Assembly: GCA_947581885.1 (NCBI GenBank)
Contig: CANPWF010000128.1
Coordinates: forward strand, 1-5,201
Origin: an uncultured Clostridia bacterium
Lineage (GTDB): Bacteria > Bacillota > Clostridia > Christensenellales > Borkfalkiaceae
DNA: 5,201 bases
Direction of reading: 5' to 3'
A model generated the notes under the pieces. The model worked only from the letters and a program-made list of their open reading frames with translations. It had not been told where the DNA came from and made no database searches. A program made the translations under genes and the position numbers. Positions 1 to 5,106 of this stretch are shown here, piece by piece (position 1 is the first letter of the stretch; each line of letters opens with the position of its first letter).

Positions 1-78
1 CTCATCGCAGAACGCCTCGCACAGTCCACCGGACTGATGCTCATGGTGCGTTCTGCGTCCCTCGAGGGGGAGCCAAGA
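1..78 (-). repeat. Module A copy A0, variant with enlarged second hairpin, cut by left window edge
   Basis: Read on the minus strand, this begins with TCTTGGCTCCCCCT, the same start as copies at 2263 and 2543. It then departs from them: the usual GTCCCC/GGGGAC hairpin is replaced by a larger structure. That structure has a perfect 10-bp stem (6-15 with 48-57, CGCAGAACGC/GCGTTCTGCG) enclosing a smaller hairpin (22-27 with 31-36, CAGTCC/GGACTG). Beyond the stem the minus strand reads ATGAG up to the edge, matching the ACTGAG that follows the hairpin in other copies, so the module probably continues outside the window. Non-coding. Confidence 0.6.
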
Positions 79-102
79 AACGGGCGGGCAGAGTACGGCA
101 CC

Positions 103-240
103 CGCACCTCATCCTGCCCGACCGTAGGGCGCACGAGCCGCAAGGCGAAGTAACGAAGTGAAGGATCCCGCCCAACTCCATACCTACATGTCTGTTGGGA
201 GCCGTGCGAGATTTCTCGACTGCGCTCGAAATGAGGTGCG
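103..240 (-). repeat. Module C copy C0, long form, with terminal inverted repeats
   Basis: The element is bounded by a perfect 10-bp inverted repeat, CGCACCTCAT at 103-112 and ATGAGGTGCG at 231-240. On the minus strand it matches the copies at 2417-2516, 2932-3066 and 5107-5201. Like the 2932 copy, it carries an extra internal stretch of about 35 nt (around 114-152) that is absent from 2417-2516. The stretch between it and A0 (79-102) is the same linker (L) that joins C to A at 2517-2542, so C, L and A form a unit here in reverse. Open reading frames across this region are repeat-derived and not credible genes. Confidence 0.75.
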
Positions 241-388
241 GGGCGGTGCCCTCCCAACAGCAGAATCCCTGCCTCCCCGAATATGCATTCCCGATGAATA
301 AAATACAGAAAAATGCCATAAAGTGTGATAAAAATCCGAAAATATCCAACATTTATAAACAGAAAATCGATGCGGCGCGGCGAATTGC

Positions 389-417
389 TTGACATCTCAA
401 TCAAAATAGGGTAGGAT
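389..417 (+). promoter_or_regulatory. Sigma-A type promoter for the lipoprotein gene
   Basis: A perfect -35 box TTGACA (389-394) is followed by a 17-nt spacer and TAGGAT (412-417, 4 of 6 matches to TATAAT). Transcription should start near 423-425, giving a leader of about 134 nt. The upstream stretch 285-360 is notably A/T-rich compared with its surroundings. No operator or riboswitch was recognised there or in the leader, and 241-388 holds nothing else I can name. Confidence 0.75.
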
Positions 418-442
418 AAAATCATCAAAGCGCGTTCCCCTC

Positions 443-460
443 GGGGCGTTCCGCCGCCCC
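443..460 (+). other. Small hairpin in the 5' leader of the lipoprotein gene
   Basis: GGGGCG (443-448) can pair with CGCCCC (455-460) around a 6-nt loop, shortly after the predicted transcription start. It is followed by AAAA rather than a T-tract, so it is not an intrinsic terminator. A role in mRNA stability is possible but not shown by the sequence. Confidence 0.3.
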
Positions 461-557
461 AAAACTTCCCTATTCATGGAAGGAAGCGAGCAAATCGTTT
501 ACGCCTTCACGGAAAAAAGCCGAAGAGCGGAAGGGGCGGAGCGCGAAGGAGCAAGAT

Positions 558-2075
558 ATGAAACTCAAAAAAGTTTGGCTTACGGTCGCATGTTGCGCAC
601 TCTTTGTCTGCACCGCGCTCGGCGCGGCGGCGTGCCAACCCATCGCGCCCAACCCCAACGATTCCGACAACACAACCAACAACTCCACGAACAACAACAA
701 TGACGATTCGTCCCAAACCCCCACTTCCCTCAACGGGAAGGAGGCGTTCTGCTTCCAATCGCAAACGAGCCTCGTCTTTGCGAAGAGCGAGGTGACCTTT
801 AAGGGCGGAGAGGACAACGGCACCTCCGTCAAATACACCTACAACGCGGAGGGGAAAAAGGTCACGATCGGCGAGGGGGACGACGCGGCGGAATTCACGG
901 TCGATGAAAGCAAGCTCTCCTTCGAGGGCGTGAACTATTATTTCCTGAATGTCGCGCAGACGCTCTCCGTCACCGTCAACGGGGCGGCGAAGTCCTTCTC
1001 GTTCACGATCGCGTCCTTCACCTACGACGATCCCTATGGCGGCGGTTTCGCTGTCACTTCGGAAGTAAACCTCACGGGCATCACGTTCGACGGTTATGCG
1101 GGCACAAACGGAGATTTTTACGACAGCGAACTCCCCATCTACTATGTCGTCGGCAACGATACGTACGAAGCCGCGATCGACATGGAAAAGTTCACCGCGA
1201 CCGTTACCTTGGTCTCCACGGCGGTCTATTCCGACGATGGGACATATCAGATGGATGTCAATCTCGGCAGTGCGTCCTACCTTTCCGATTTCTATGTGAA
1301 GGACGAAAGCGGAACGTACGTCTTGGTCGGAAGCAACCTTCATGTGAAAATCGATGGGGACACAAACTATTGGGAATGCAGCGGCGTGGGCAGCGACTAT
1401 GTAAAGACGTTCTATACGATCACGCTCCCCGGTGCCGATTTCGAAAAGAAAGATCTTTCGAATGCGAAGGTCAACGTGCGAACGTCGACGGGATCCGAGA
1501 GGGAATTTTCAGTCGAAGCGAACGGCGTGACATACGCAATCACGGTGGAAGAGAAGGGGGGAGTGACGAATATCATCCGTATCGTCGAGCAAAAAACGGA
1601 CCCTACGGTTCTTTATGATGTCTATGATCTCTCCACCAGCAACTTGGGGACGCTTGTAAAGTCTGATAATACTTTCACCTTCTCCTATTTCACTACGGAA
1701 TATATCGTGCTTACGATCACCGTCTCGGGCGACAGTGCGGAGAATTGGACGGTCACGGCAACAAAGAAGGCTTCGGAGTCGCGCACATTCAACAACATAG
1801 AGGACGGAAGCGTCACTTATAATTTGGTGAAGATCTCGTTCACGGACGGGAAACCGACTGCGGTCGTCGGATCTTTCGAACGCAGCGTGGATGGAGGGAT
1901 ATGGAACGGGTATAACGTAACGGAATCGTCTGTCGAAAAGAAATCGGACACCGTCTATGTGATCACCGTGCACGCCACCGATTTCTCGAAAAATGAGATC
2001 GTTGTTAAATTCCAAGTGGAGATCGTCACGGACGAAGGAGGCGCGACGACATACACCGTCACCGTCGTCGCATAA
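558..2075 (+). CDS. Predicted surface lipoprotein with beta-rich repeats, function unknown
   Basis: I do not recognise this 505-residue protein as a named family. The ATG at 558 is chosen because AAGGAG (546-551) lies 6 nt upstream and a lipoprotein signal follows at once: basic KLKK (2-5), a hydrophobic run (6-22) and a lipobox-like A23-A24-A25-C26. Cys26 would be lipidated after signal peptidase II cleavage, anchoring the protein to the outer face of the membrane. Residues 31-57 are an Asn/Asp/Ser/Thr-rich linker. Residues 60-131 (GKEAFCF...VNYYFL) alternate like a small calycin-type beta barrel; that fold is a guess. From about 145 to the end there are roughly four degenerate repeats of 78-96 residues, each closing on Thr-Tyr-x-hydrophobic (TYQMDV 229, TYAITV 325, TYNLVKI 420, TYTVTV 498). 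Two share an IT-x(3 to 4)-A-[DT]-DF-type core (about 288-295 and 469-476). No catalytic motif, transmembrane helix after the signal, sortase motif or dockerin is visible. It is transcribed alone, from the promoter at 389 to the terminator at 2221. A ligand-binding or cell-surface role is inferred only from architecture. Confidence 0.9.
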   Translation: MKLKKVWLTVACCALFVCTALGAAACQPIAPNPNDSDNTTNNSTNNNNDDSSQTPTSLNGKEAFCFQSQTSLVFAKSEVTFKGGEDNGTSVKYTYNAEGKKVTIGEGDDAAEFTVDESKLSFEGVNYYFLNVAQTLSVTVNGAAKSFSFTIASFTYDDPYGGGFAVTSEVNLTGITFDGYAGTNGDFYDSELPIYYVVGNDTYEAAIDMEKFTATVTLVSTAVYSDDGTYQMDVNLGSASYLSDFYVKDESGTYVLVGSNLHVKIDGDTNYWECSGVGSDYVKTFYTITLPGADFEKKDLSNAKVNVRTSTGSEREFSVEANGVTYAITVEEKGGVTNIIRIVEQKTDPTVLYDVYDLSTSNLGTLVKSDNTFTFSYFTTEYIVLTITVSGDSAENWTVTATKKASESRTFNNIEDGSVTYNLVKISFTDGKPTAVVGSFERSVDGGIWNGYNVTESSVEKKSDTVYVITVHATDFSKNEIVVKFQVEIVTDEGGATTYTVTVVA

Positions 2076-2117
2076 TTCTCCAGCCCAACATGGGCGCATC
2101 GGCGAGCACAAAGAAAA

Positions 2118-2179
2118 ATTCCGCCGCGCGAGCACGGAGAGGAACCACAAAAAACGATTCCGACGCGCGAGCACGGAGA
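2118..2179. repeat. 23-nt direct repeat pair in the 3' untranslated region
   Basis: Positions 2118-2140 and 2157-2179 are the same 23-nt sequence with a single C/A difference, 39 nt apart. The shared core GCGAGCAC also occurs a third time at 2102-2109. All three lie between the lipoprotein stop codon and the terminator, so they would be transcribed in the mRNA tail. No coding explanation fits. Confidence 0.7.
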
Positions 2180-2220
2180 ACAAACACAACACACAAGAGA
2201 AAGGACAATTCCAACATCAT

Positions 2221-2254
2221 CGGGCGAGGGCTTCCACCCCTCGCCCGCTCTTTT
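2221..2254 (+). terminator. Intrinsic terminator of the lipoprotein gene
   Basis: A perfect 10-bp G+C-rich stem, CGGGCGAGGG (2221-2230) with CCCTCGCCCG (2238-2247), has a 7-nt loop and is followed by CTCTTTTCCTC. It lies 145 nt after the stop codon and ends the transcription unit before the repeat tract. Confidence 0.85.
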
Positions 2255-2262
2255 CCTCTCCT

Positions 2263-2320
2263 TCTTGGCTCCCCCCTTTGGGGAGCTGTCCCCATAGGGG
2301 ACTGAGGGGGTGTCGATAGT
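2263..2320 (+). repeat. Module A copy A1
   Basis: About 58 nt that can fold as two consecutive hairpins: CTCCCC/GGGGAG (2269-2274 with 2280-2285) and GTCCCC/GGGGAC (2288-2293 with 2297-2302). These are followed by the G-run tail ACTGAGGGGGTG and then TCGATAGT. It matches 2543-2601 throughout, differing mainly in the hairpin loops, and matches 5021-5070 up to the G-run. It abuts the inverted copy at 2321 tail to tail. Confidence 0.8.
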
Positions 2321-2378
2321 TCCAACCCCTTTTGCCCCTGCGGGGCACTTTCCCCAGAGGGGACAGCGAGAAAAGAGG
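2321..2378 (-). repeat. Diverged inverted module A (A'1)
   Basis: On the minus strand this has the module A plan in the same order: a CGCTGTCCCC start, a short CCCC/GGGG hairpin (2351-2362 region), an AAGTG spacer in place of AGCTG, a second hairpin TGCCCC/GGGGCA with loop GCA, and an AAAAGGGGTTGG tail. Stem bases differ from A1-A3 but pairing is kept. The following stretch 2379-2416 is a linker (M) shared with 2894-2931. Confidence 0.6.
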
Positions 2379-2416
2379 AATGGCGTTATTTTATTGCGGT
2401 CGGCGCACGCAACACC

Positions 2417-2516
2417 CACCTCATTTCGAGCGCAGTCGAGAAATCTCGCACGACTCCCAACACGCATGTCTGTATGGAGTGTGGCGAGATCCCTTCACTT
2501 CGTTCAGGATGAGGTG
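2417..2516 (+). repeat. Module C copy C1, short form
   Basis: A 100-nt imperfect palindrome bounded by CACCTCAT (2417-2424) and ATGAGGTG (2509-2516). Its two arms resemble each other when one is reverse-complemented, both ending in GATCTCGC or TCTCGC towards the apex, and the apex contains ACTCC/GGAGT. The whole element can therefore fold as one long hairpin. It lacks the roughly 35-nt internal stretch of the long form. The block 2364-2504 equals 2879-3019 in length (141 nt each) with about 10 mismatches by eye. Linker L (2517-2542) joins it to the next module A. Confidence 0.8.
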
Positions 2517-2542
2517 CGAGTGGCGTACTCCGTCCGACCGTC

Positions 2543-2601
2543 TCTTGGCTCCCCCTCAAGGGGGAGCTGTCCCCGTAGGGGACTGAGGGGGTGTCGATAG
2601 T
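2543..2601 (+). repeat. Module A copy A2
   Basis: Same two-hairpin plan and flanks as A1: a CTCCCC/GGGGAG-type stem with loop around TCAA, then GTCCCC-GTA-GGGGAC, then TGAGGGGGTGTCGATAGT. Together with A'1 (minus) it brackets linker M, C1 and linker L, giving a composite of about 281 nt (2321-2601) with inverted A modules at both ends. Confidence 0.8.
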
Positions 2602-2613
2602 ACGCAACTGTAT

Positions 2614-2811
2614 AATCACGTCATTCCGAGCCGTCCCTGCGGTGCCTTTGCACAGGGACGAGTCGCCCCGCCTTATTCTGTTCATTCCTTGGGCGGCACG
2701 AGCGCGTCCTTGCGCGAAGTAGGAATCACCTCAGACTTAAAAATGCGGTGACCCATTCGACACGAAGGGTCGTCAAGGGCGGACGACCCTTCGGCTCAGG
2801 GTGACGTGATT
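2614..2811. repeat. Element D, about 198 nt with terminal inverted repeats
   Basis: It is bounded by the perfect 10-nt inverted repeat AATCACGTCA (2614-2623) and TGACGTGATT (2802-2811), which extends imperfectly to about 16 of 19 positions. Inside are hairpins CGTCCCTG/CAGGGACG (2632-2639 with 2653-2660) and a 12-bp one at 2763-2793. There is no open reading frame of note, which fits a small non-autonomous element. It is single-copy in this window, so repeat status rests on its termini and general resemblance to module C. GATAG occurs on both sides (2595 and 2812), possibly a relic of insertion into an A-to-A' junction. Confidence 0.55.
2763..2793. other. Perfect 12-bp hairpin inside element D
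   Basis: CGAAGGGTCGTC (2763-2774) pairs fully with GACGACCCTTCG (2782-2793) around a 7-nt loop. No T-tract follows on either strand, so I do not call it a terminator. It lies close to the right terminus of element D. Confidence 0.7.
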
Positions 2812-2828
2812 GATAGCAGTCCGTACGT

Positions 2829-2893
2829 TCCACCCCCTTTGGCGCGGAAGAACGCCGCGCCACTTCCCCCAAAGGGGGCAGCGAGAAAAGAGG
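2829..2893 (-). repeat. Diverged inverted module A (A'2)
   Basis: Counterpart of 2321-2378. It has GGCGCG/CGCGCC (2841-2846 with 2856-2861) where A'1 has TGCCCC/GGGGCA, and CCCCC-AAA-GGGGG where A'1 has TCCCC-AGA-GGGGA. The unpaired flanks (TTCCA, CACTT, CAGCGAGAAAAGAGG) are nearly the same. The linker M that follows (2894-2931) contains GCATTA-TTT-TAATGC, a further perfect small hairpin. Confidence 0.6.
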
Positions 2894-2931
2894 AATGGCA
2901 TTATTTTAATGCGGTCGGCGCACGCAACCCG

Positions 2932-3066
2932 CACCTCATTTCGAGCGCAGTCGAGAAATCTCGCACGTCTCCCAACGGACATGTGGGTATGGAGTGTGGC
3001 GAGATCCCTTCACTTCGTTACTTCGCCTTGCGGCTCGTGCGCCCTTCGGTCGGGCAGGATGAGGCG
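2932..3066 (+). repeat. Module C copy C2, long form
   Basis: A 135-nt element from CACCTCAT (2932-2939) to ATGAGGCG (3059-3066). It is the same as C1 except for a few substitutions and a 35-nt internal stretch (about 3020-3055) containing GCCCTTCGGTCGGGC. C0 has the same stretch. Linker L follows only to about 3081 and no module A comes after it, so the composite is cut short just before the hydrolase promoter region. Confidence 0.8.
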
Positions 3067-3136
3067 CGGGTGCCGTACTTCCTCCCCCCCGATATTCACG
3101 ATTTTACCGAATTTCAAAAAATTTTCCTTGCAGGGC

Positions 3137-3165
3137 TTGAAAACGTCGCGCGTCCGCATTATAAT
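3137..3165 (+). promoter_or_regulatory. Sigma-A type promoter for the family 43 hydrolase gene
   Basis: TTGAAA (3137-3142) is separated by 17 nt from a perfect TATAAT (3160-3165). An A/T-rich stretch with A- and T-runs lies just upstream (3091-3128) and could act as an UP element. Transcription should start near 3171-3173, only about 36 nt before the ATG at 3208. This excludes the upstream in-frame sequence as part of the protein. Confidence 0.85.
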
Positions 3166-3170
3166 AGAGC

Positions 3171-3196
3171 CGTCCCCGCGGATCGCCGTGGGGGCG
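3171..3196 (+). other. 11-bp hairpin at the predicted mRNA 5' end, abutting the ribosome binding site
   Basis: Positions 3171-3181 can pair with 3186-3196 (11 bp including two G-U pairs) around the tetraloop ATCG. The hairpin would start at or within 2 nt of the predicted transcript end, and its last base is the first G of the GAGG (3196-3199) used as Shine-Dalgarno. It could protect the 5' end or limit ribosome access. As DNA it is also an imperfect palindrome that a repressor could bind. Confidence 0.55.
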
Positions 3197-3207
3197 AGGG
3201 GGGAAGC

Positions 3208-4707
3208 ATGGCGGTGCAATATCCGAAAAATCCGCGGTTCGACGCATTGCAGATGCGTCTGCCCGACTATCGCGATTGGCGGGAAGGCTGTGCGCACGAT
3301 CCTTCCGTTCTCGAATGGGACGGGAGGTTCTATGCCTATTCGACGGATACGTTCGGTGCGCCGAGCGGCTGTCAGATCCGCGTGAGTCACGACCTTCTCC
3401 ATTGGGAATATTACGGTTCGGCGTTCGATCTCGAAAATTCGGATGAAAGCTACCGCCGCGGCGAGGCGAAGGGCAAGTTCGGCAACCTGCAACCCGCCTT
3501 CGATTGGTGCGTTACGCGGAGCCGCGATGTCGGCTACGGTGCGTGCACCCGCCCCAACGGGAGCATGTCGCTCTGGGCCCCTAACTGCGTCCGCGGCACC
3601 GACGGAAAGTTCTGGCTCTACTACTGCCTCACGGGGTATTTCGGCGGTTCACGCTCGTGCGTCGGGCTCGCCAAGAGCGACCGTCCCGACGGCGGCTTCG
3701 TCTCCGAACGCATCCTCGTGCAGTCCCCTTCGGGTTGGCGCACACCCAACGCCATCGACCCGCAGGTATTCTTTGCGGAAGGCAGGATGTTCCTCGTCTA
3801 CGGTTCCTTCGGGCTCGGGCTCTATCTTCTCGAACTCGATCCGAATACGGGAGCGCGTCTCGATACCTTCTCCTATGCCGACTTCGAAGAGGGGAAGGCG
3901 AGCACTTCCGAGTACTATGGAACACAGCTCGCGAGCGGTTCCCTCGAAGCGGGCGCGATCCGCTACCATGAGGGTGTCCGCGTGCGTGAAAACGGCAAAT
4001 GGGTGCGGAAAAACTACTATTATTTGCTCTGTTCGTACGGTTCCCTCTCCGCCGCCTATCAGATCCGTTGCGGCAGGAGCGAACGCCCCGAGGGGCCCTA
4101 TCTCGACGGAAACGGCAATCCGCTCGTCTGTTCGACGGATGTCGGCACGGGCAACAAGATGTTCGGCTCCTTCCGTTTGTACGGCGCGGCGGACTTCTTC
4201 TGCCCCGGGCACGCCGATTTCTTCCGCACCGAACGCGGCACCGATCTCATCTCCTACCACTGCCGCACCAATCTCTTCATCGAAAAGGGCTTCTCGCGCT
4301 CCAACAACTTCCATTACCTGTATCTCTCGCAGTACGCCTTCAACGAGGCGGGTTGGCCGGTGATGAATCTCAATCGCTATGCGGGCGAAGAGCTGCAAAG
4401 CGTGACGGAAGAGGACCTTCTTGCAGACGGGGGAAGATACGAGGCGGTGCTCTTCTCGCAGAGCGTGAACACGGTGGAAGGCAAGCCCGTCCGCCTCGCC
4501 GCGTCGGGCAAGATCGAGGGGGCGATGAGCGGGAAGTGGACCCTTCACAGCGGAAAATACGTCCGCATCGAGACGGAGAAGGATACCTATCTCGGCGTTG
4601 TGATGCCCGCTTGGATCGACGGGGAGAACCGCCCCGCGCTCACGATCTCCTGCATGGGCGTGCGCAGTTGCATGGCACTTCATCTGAACGGCACCGAGCG
4701 GATTTGA
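3208..4707 (+). CDS. Family 43 glycoside hydrolase, arabinanase-type, with C-terminal GH43_C-like domain
   Basis: This 499-residue protein has the signature of a GH43 five-bladed beta-propeller. The likely catalytic base is Asp31 (HDPSV), the pKa modulator Asp184 (NAIDP) and the general acid Glu247 (SLEAG). Further landmarks are LHWEYYG (64-70), SLWAPN (121-126), a GRSERPEGPY segment (289-298) and PGH (333-335), whose His matches the metal-coordinating residue of arabinanases. The usual GPGH is CPGH here. Residues about 405-497 (GRYEAVLF...GKWTL...YLGVVMPAW...LTISCMG) look like the beta-barrel domain found after the propeller in B. subtilis Abn2-type endo-1,5-alpha-L-arabinanases. The expected reaction is hydrolysis of alpha-1,5-arabinan or arabino-oligosaccharides; xylosidase or arabinofuranosidase activity cannot be excluded. 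No signal peptide is present from this start or upstream, and there are 14 cysteines, both favouring the cytoplasm. The ATG at 3208 is chosen because the promoter (3137-3165) and GAGG (3196-3199) precede it; the frame is open back to 2806 but only through repeat DNA. It forms a single-gene unit with no transporter or regulator in view. Confidence 0.9.
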   Translation: MAVQYPKNPRFDALQMRLPDYRDWREGCAHDPSVLEWDGRFYAYSTDTFGAPSGCQIRVSHDLLHWEYYGSAFDLENSDESYRRGEAKGKFGNLQPAFDWCVTRSRDVGYGACTRPNGSMSLWAPNCVRGTDGKFWLYYCLTGYFGGSRSCVGLAKSDRPDGGFVSERILVQSPSGWRTPNAIDPQVFFAEGRMFLVYGSFGLGLYLLELDPNTGARLDTFSYADFEEGKASTSEYYGTQLASGSLEAGAIRYHEGVRVRENGKWVRKNYYYLLCSYGSLSAAYQIRCGRSERPEGPYLDGNGNPLVCSTDVGTGNKMFGSFRLYGAADFFCPGHADFFRTERGTDLISYHCRTNLFIEKGFSRSNNFHYLYLSQYAFNEAGWPVMNLNRYAGEELQSVTEEDLLADGGRYEAVLFSQSVNTVEGKPVRLAASGKIEGAMSGKWTLHSGKYVRIETEKDTYLGVVMPAWIDGENRPALTISCMGVRSCMALHLNGTERI

Positions 4708-4708
4708 G

Positions 4709-4762
4709 CTTTCGGGAATTCTTCGCCGAAGAAGAGCCGCCGAAAAATCAAAATTCCGAAAG
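4709..4762 (+). other. Structured 3' region after the hydrolase stop codon
   Basis: CTTTCGGGAATT (4709-4720) can pair with AATTCCGAAAG (4752-4762) with one bulged G. Inside it TTCTTC/GAAGAA (4719-4724 with 4728-4733) forms an alternative 6-bp hairpin. Further on, a 12-nt direct repeat AAGAAGATCTTT occurs at 4803-4814 and 4822-4833. No T-tract follows the first structure, and no gene is visible between the stop codon and the terminator. Confidence 0.4.
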
Positions 4763-4842
4763 AGAAATATCACAAAGACAGAGATCCGAAAACCGATCAT
4801 ACAAGAAGATCTTTCTATTGAAAGAAGATCTTTTGGGGGGAA

Positions 4843-4889
4843 GGAGCCCGAACGCATTCGCGTTCGGGCTCCGATTGTTTGTATTGTTT
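4843..4889 (+). terminator. Intrinsic terminator of the hydrolase gene
   Basis: A perfect 13-bp stem, GGAGCCCGAACGC (4843-4855) with GCGTTCGGGCTCC (4860-4872), carries a 4-nt loop. It is followed by the T-rich GATTGTTTGTATTGTTT. It ends the second transcription unit 135 nt after the stop codon. Confidence 0.88.
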
Positions 4890-4914
4890 ACGGCGCACAT
4901 CACAAACGTGGGGC

Positions 4915-4996
4915 GCACGTCATTCTGCCCGACCGAAGGGCGTACGAGCCGCAAGGCGAAGTAACGAAGCGTAGCGGAGTTGAAGGACGGACGTGC
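4915..4996 (-). repeat. Short hybrid relative of module C
   Basis: About 82 nt bounded by GCACGT (4915-4920) and ACGTGC (4991-4996). On the minus strand the interior matches the extra stretch of long-form module C (GCCCTTCGGTCGGGC and the CTTCGCCTTGCGGCTCGT block), but the first arm and apex of C are missing. Its ends read ACGTCATTCTG rather than CACCTCATTTCG, so it is a related but distinct subtype. Confidence 0.55.
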
Positions 4997-5020
4997 ACCC
5001 GAGCCTACAAACTGTCCATT

Positions 5021-5070
5021 TCTCGGCTCCCCCTCCGGGGGAGCTGTCCCCGCAGGGGACTGAGGGGGTG
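5021..5070 (+). repeat. Module A copy A3
   Basis: It carries the module A hairpins CTCCCC/GGGGAG with a different loop and GTCCCC-GCA-GGGGAC, then TGAGGGGGTG. The TCGATAGT tail of A1 and A2 is absent. A 36-nt spacer containing GTACGCTAC twice (5076-5084 and 5095-5103) separates it from module C3. Confidence 0.75.
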
Positions 5071-5106
5071 CGAGCGTACGCTACCCCCAAACGGGTACGC
5101 TACTCC

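Noticed and set aside
285..312. ArgR-box-like sequence upstream of the lipoprotein promoter
   Set aside because: ATTC and TGAAT-like pieces are present but do not form the required symmetric spacing.
476..703. Open frame starting in the lipoprotein leader and overlapping its start
   Set aside because: No ribosome binding site precedes it, its product is low-complexity and basic, and it overlaps a well-supported gene in another frame.
507..1343. Minus-strand open frame (278 codons) opposite the lipoprotein gene
   Set aside because: Composition follows the complementary codons of the real gene and there is no domain or ribosome binding site.
2310..2600. Small open frames through the repeats, giving phrases such as SREIS and RGDSE
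   Set aside because: They are translations of modules A and C, occur on both strands and in several frames, and have no start signals.
2263..3081. CRISPR array
   Set aside because: Repeats are of different types and orientations with no regular spacer length and no cas gene. They are palindromic dispersed modules.
3137..3150. Possible CcpA (cre) site overlapping the hydrolase -35 box
   Set aside because: Only the left half, TTGAAAACG, fits. Three positions of the right half fail, so it is not supported.
3649..4857. Long minus-strand open frame (402 codons) opposite the hydrolase
   Set aside because: It is a shadow of the G+C-rich hydrolase gene, with no recognisable domain and no start signals. 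The plus strand encodes a clear GH43 protein.
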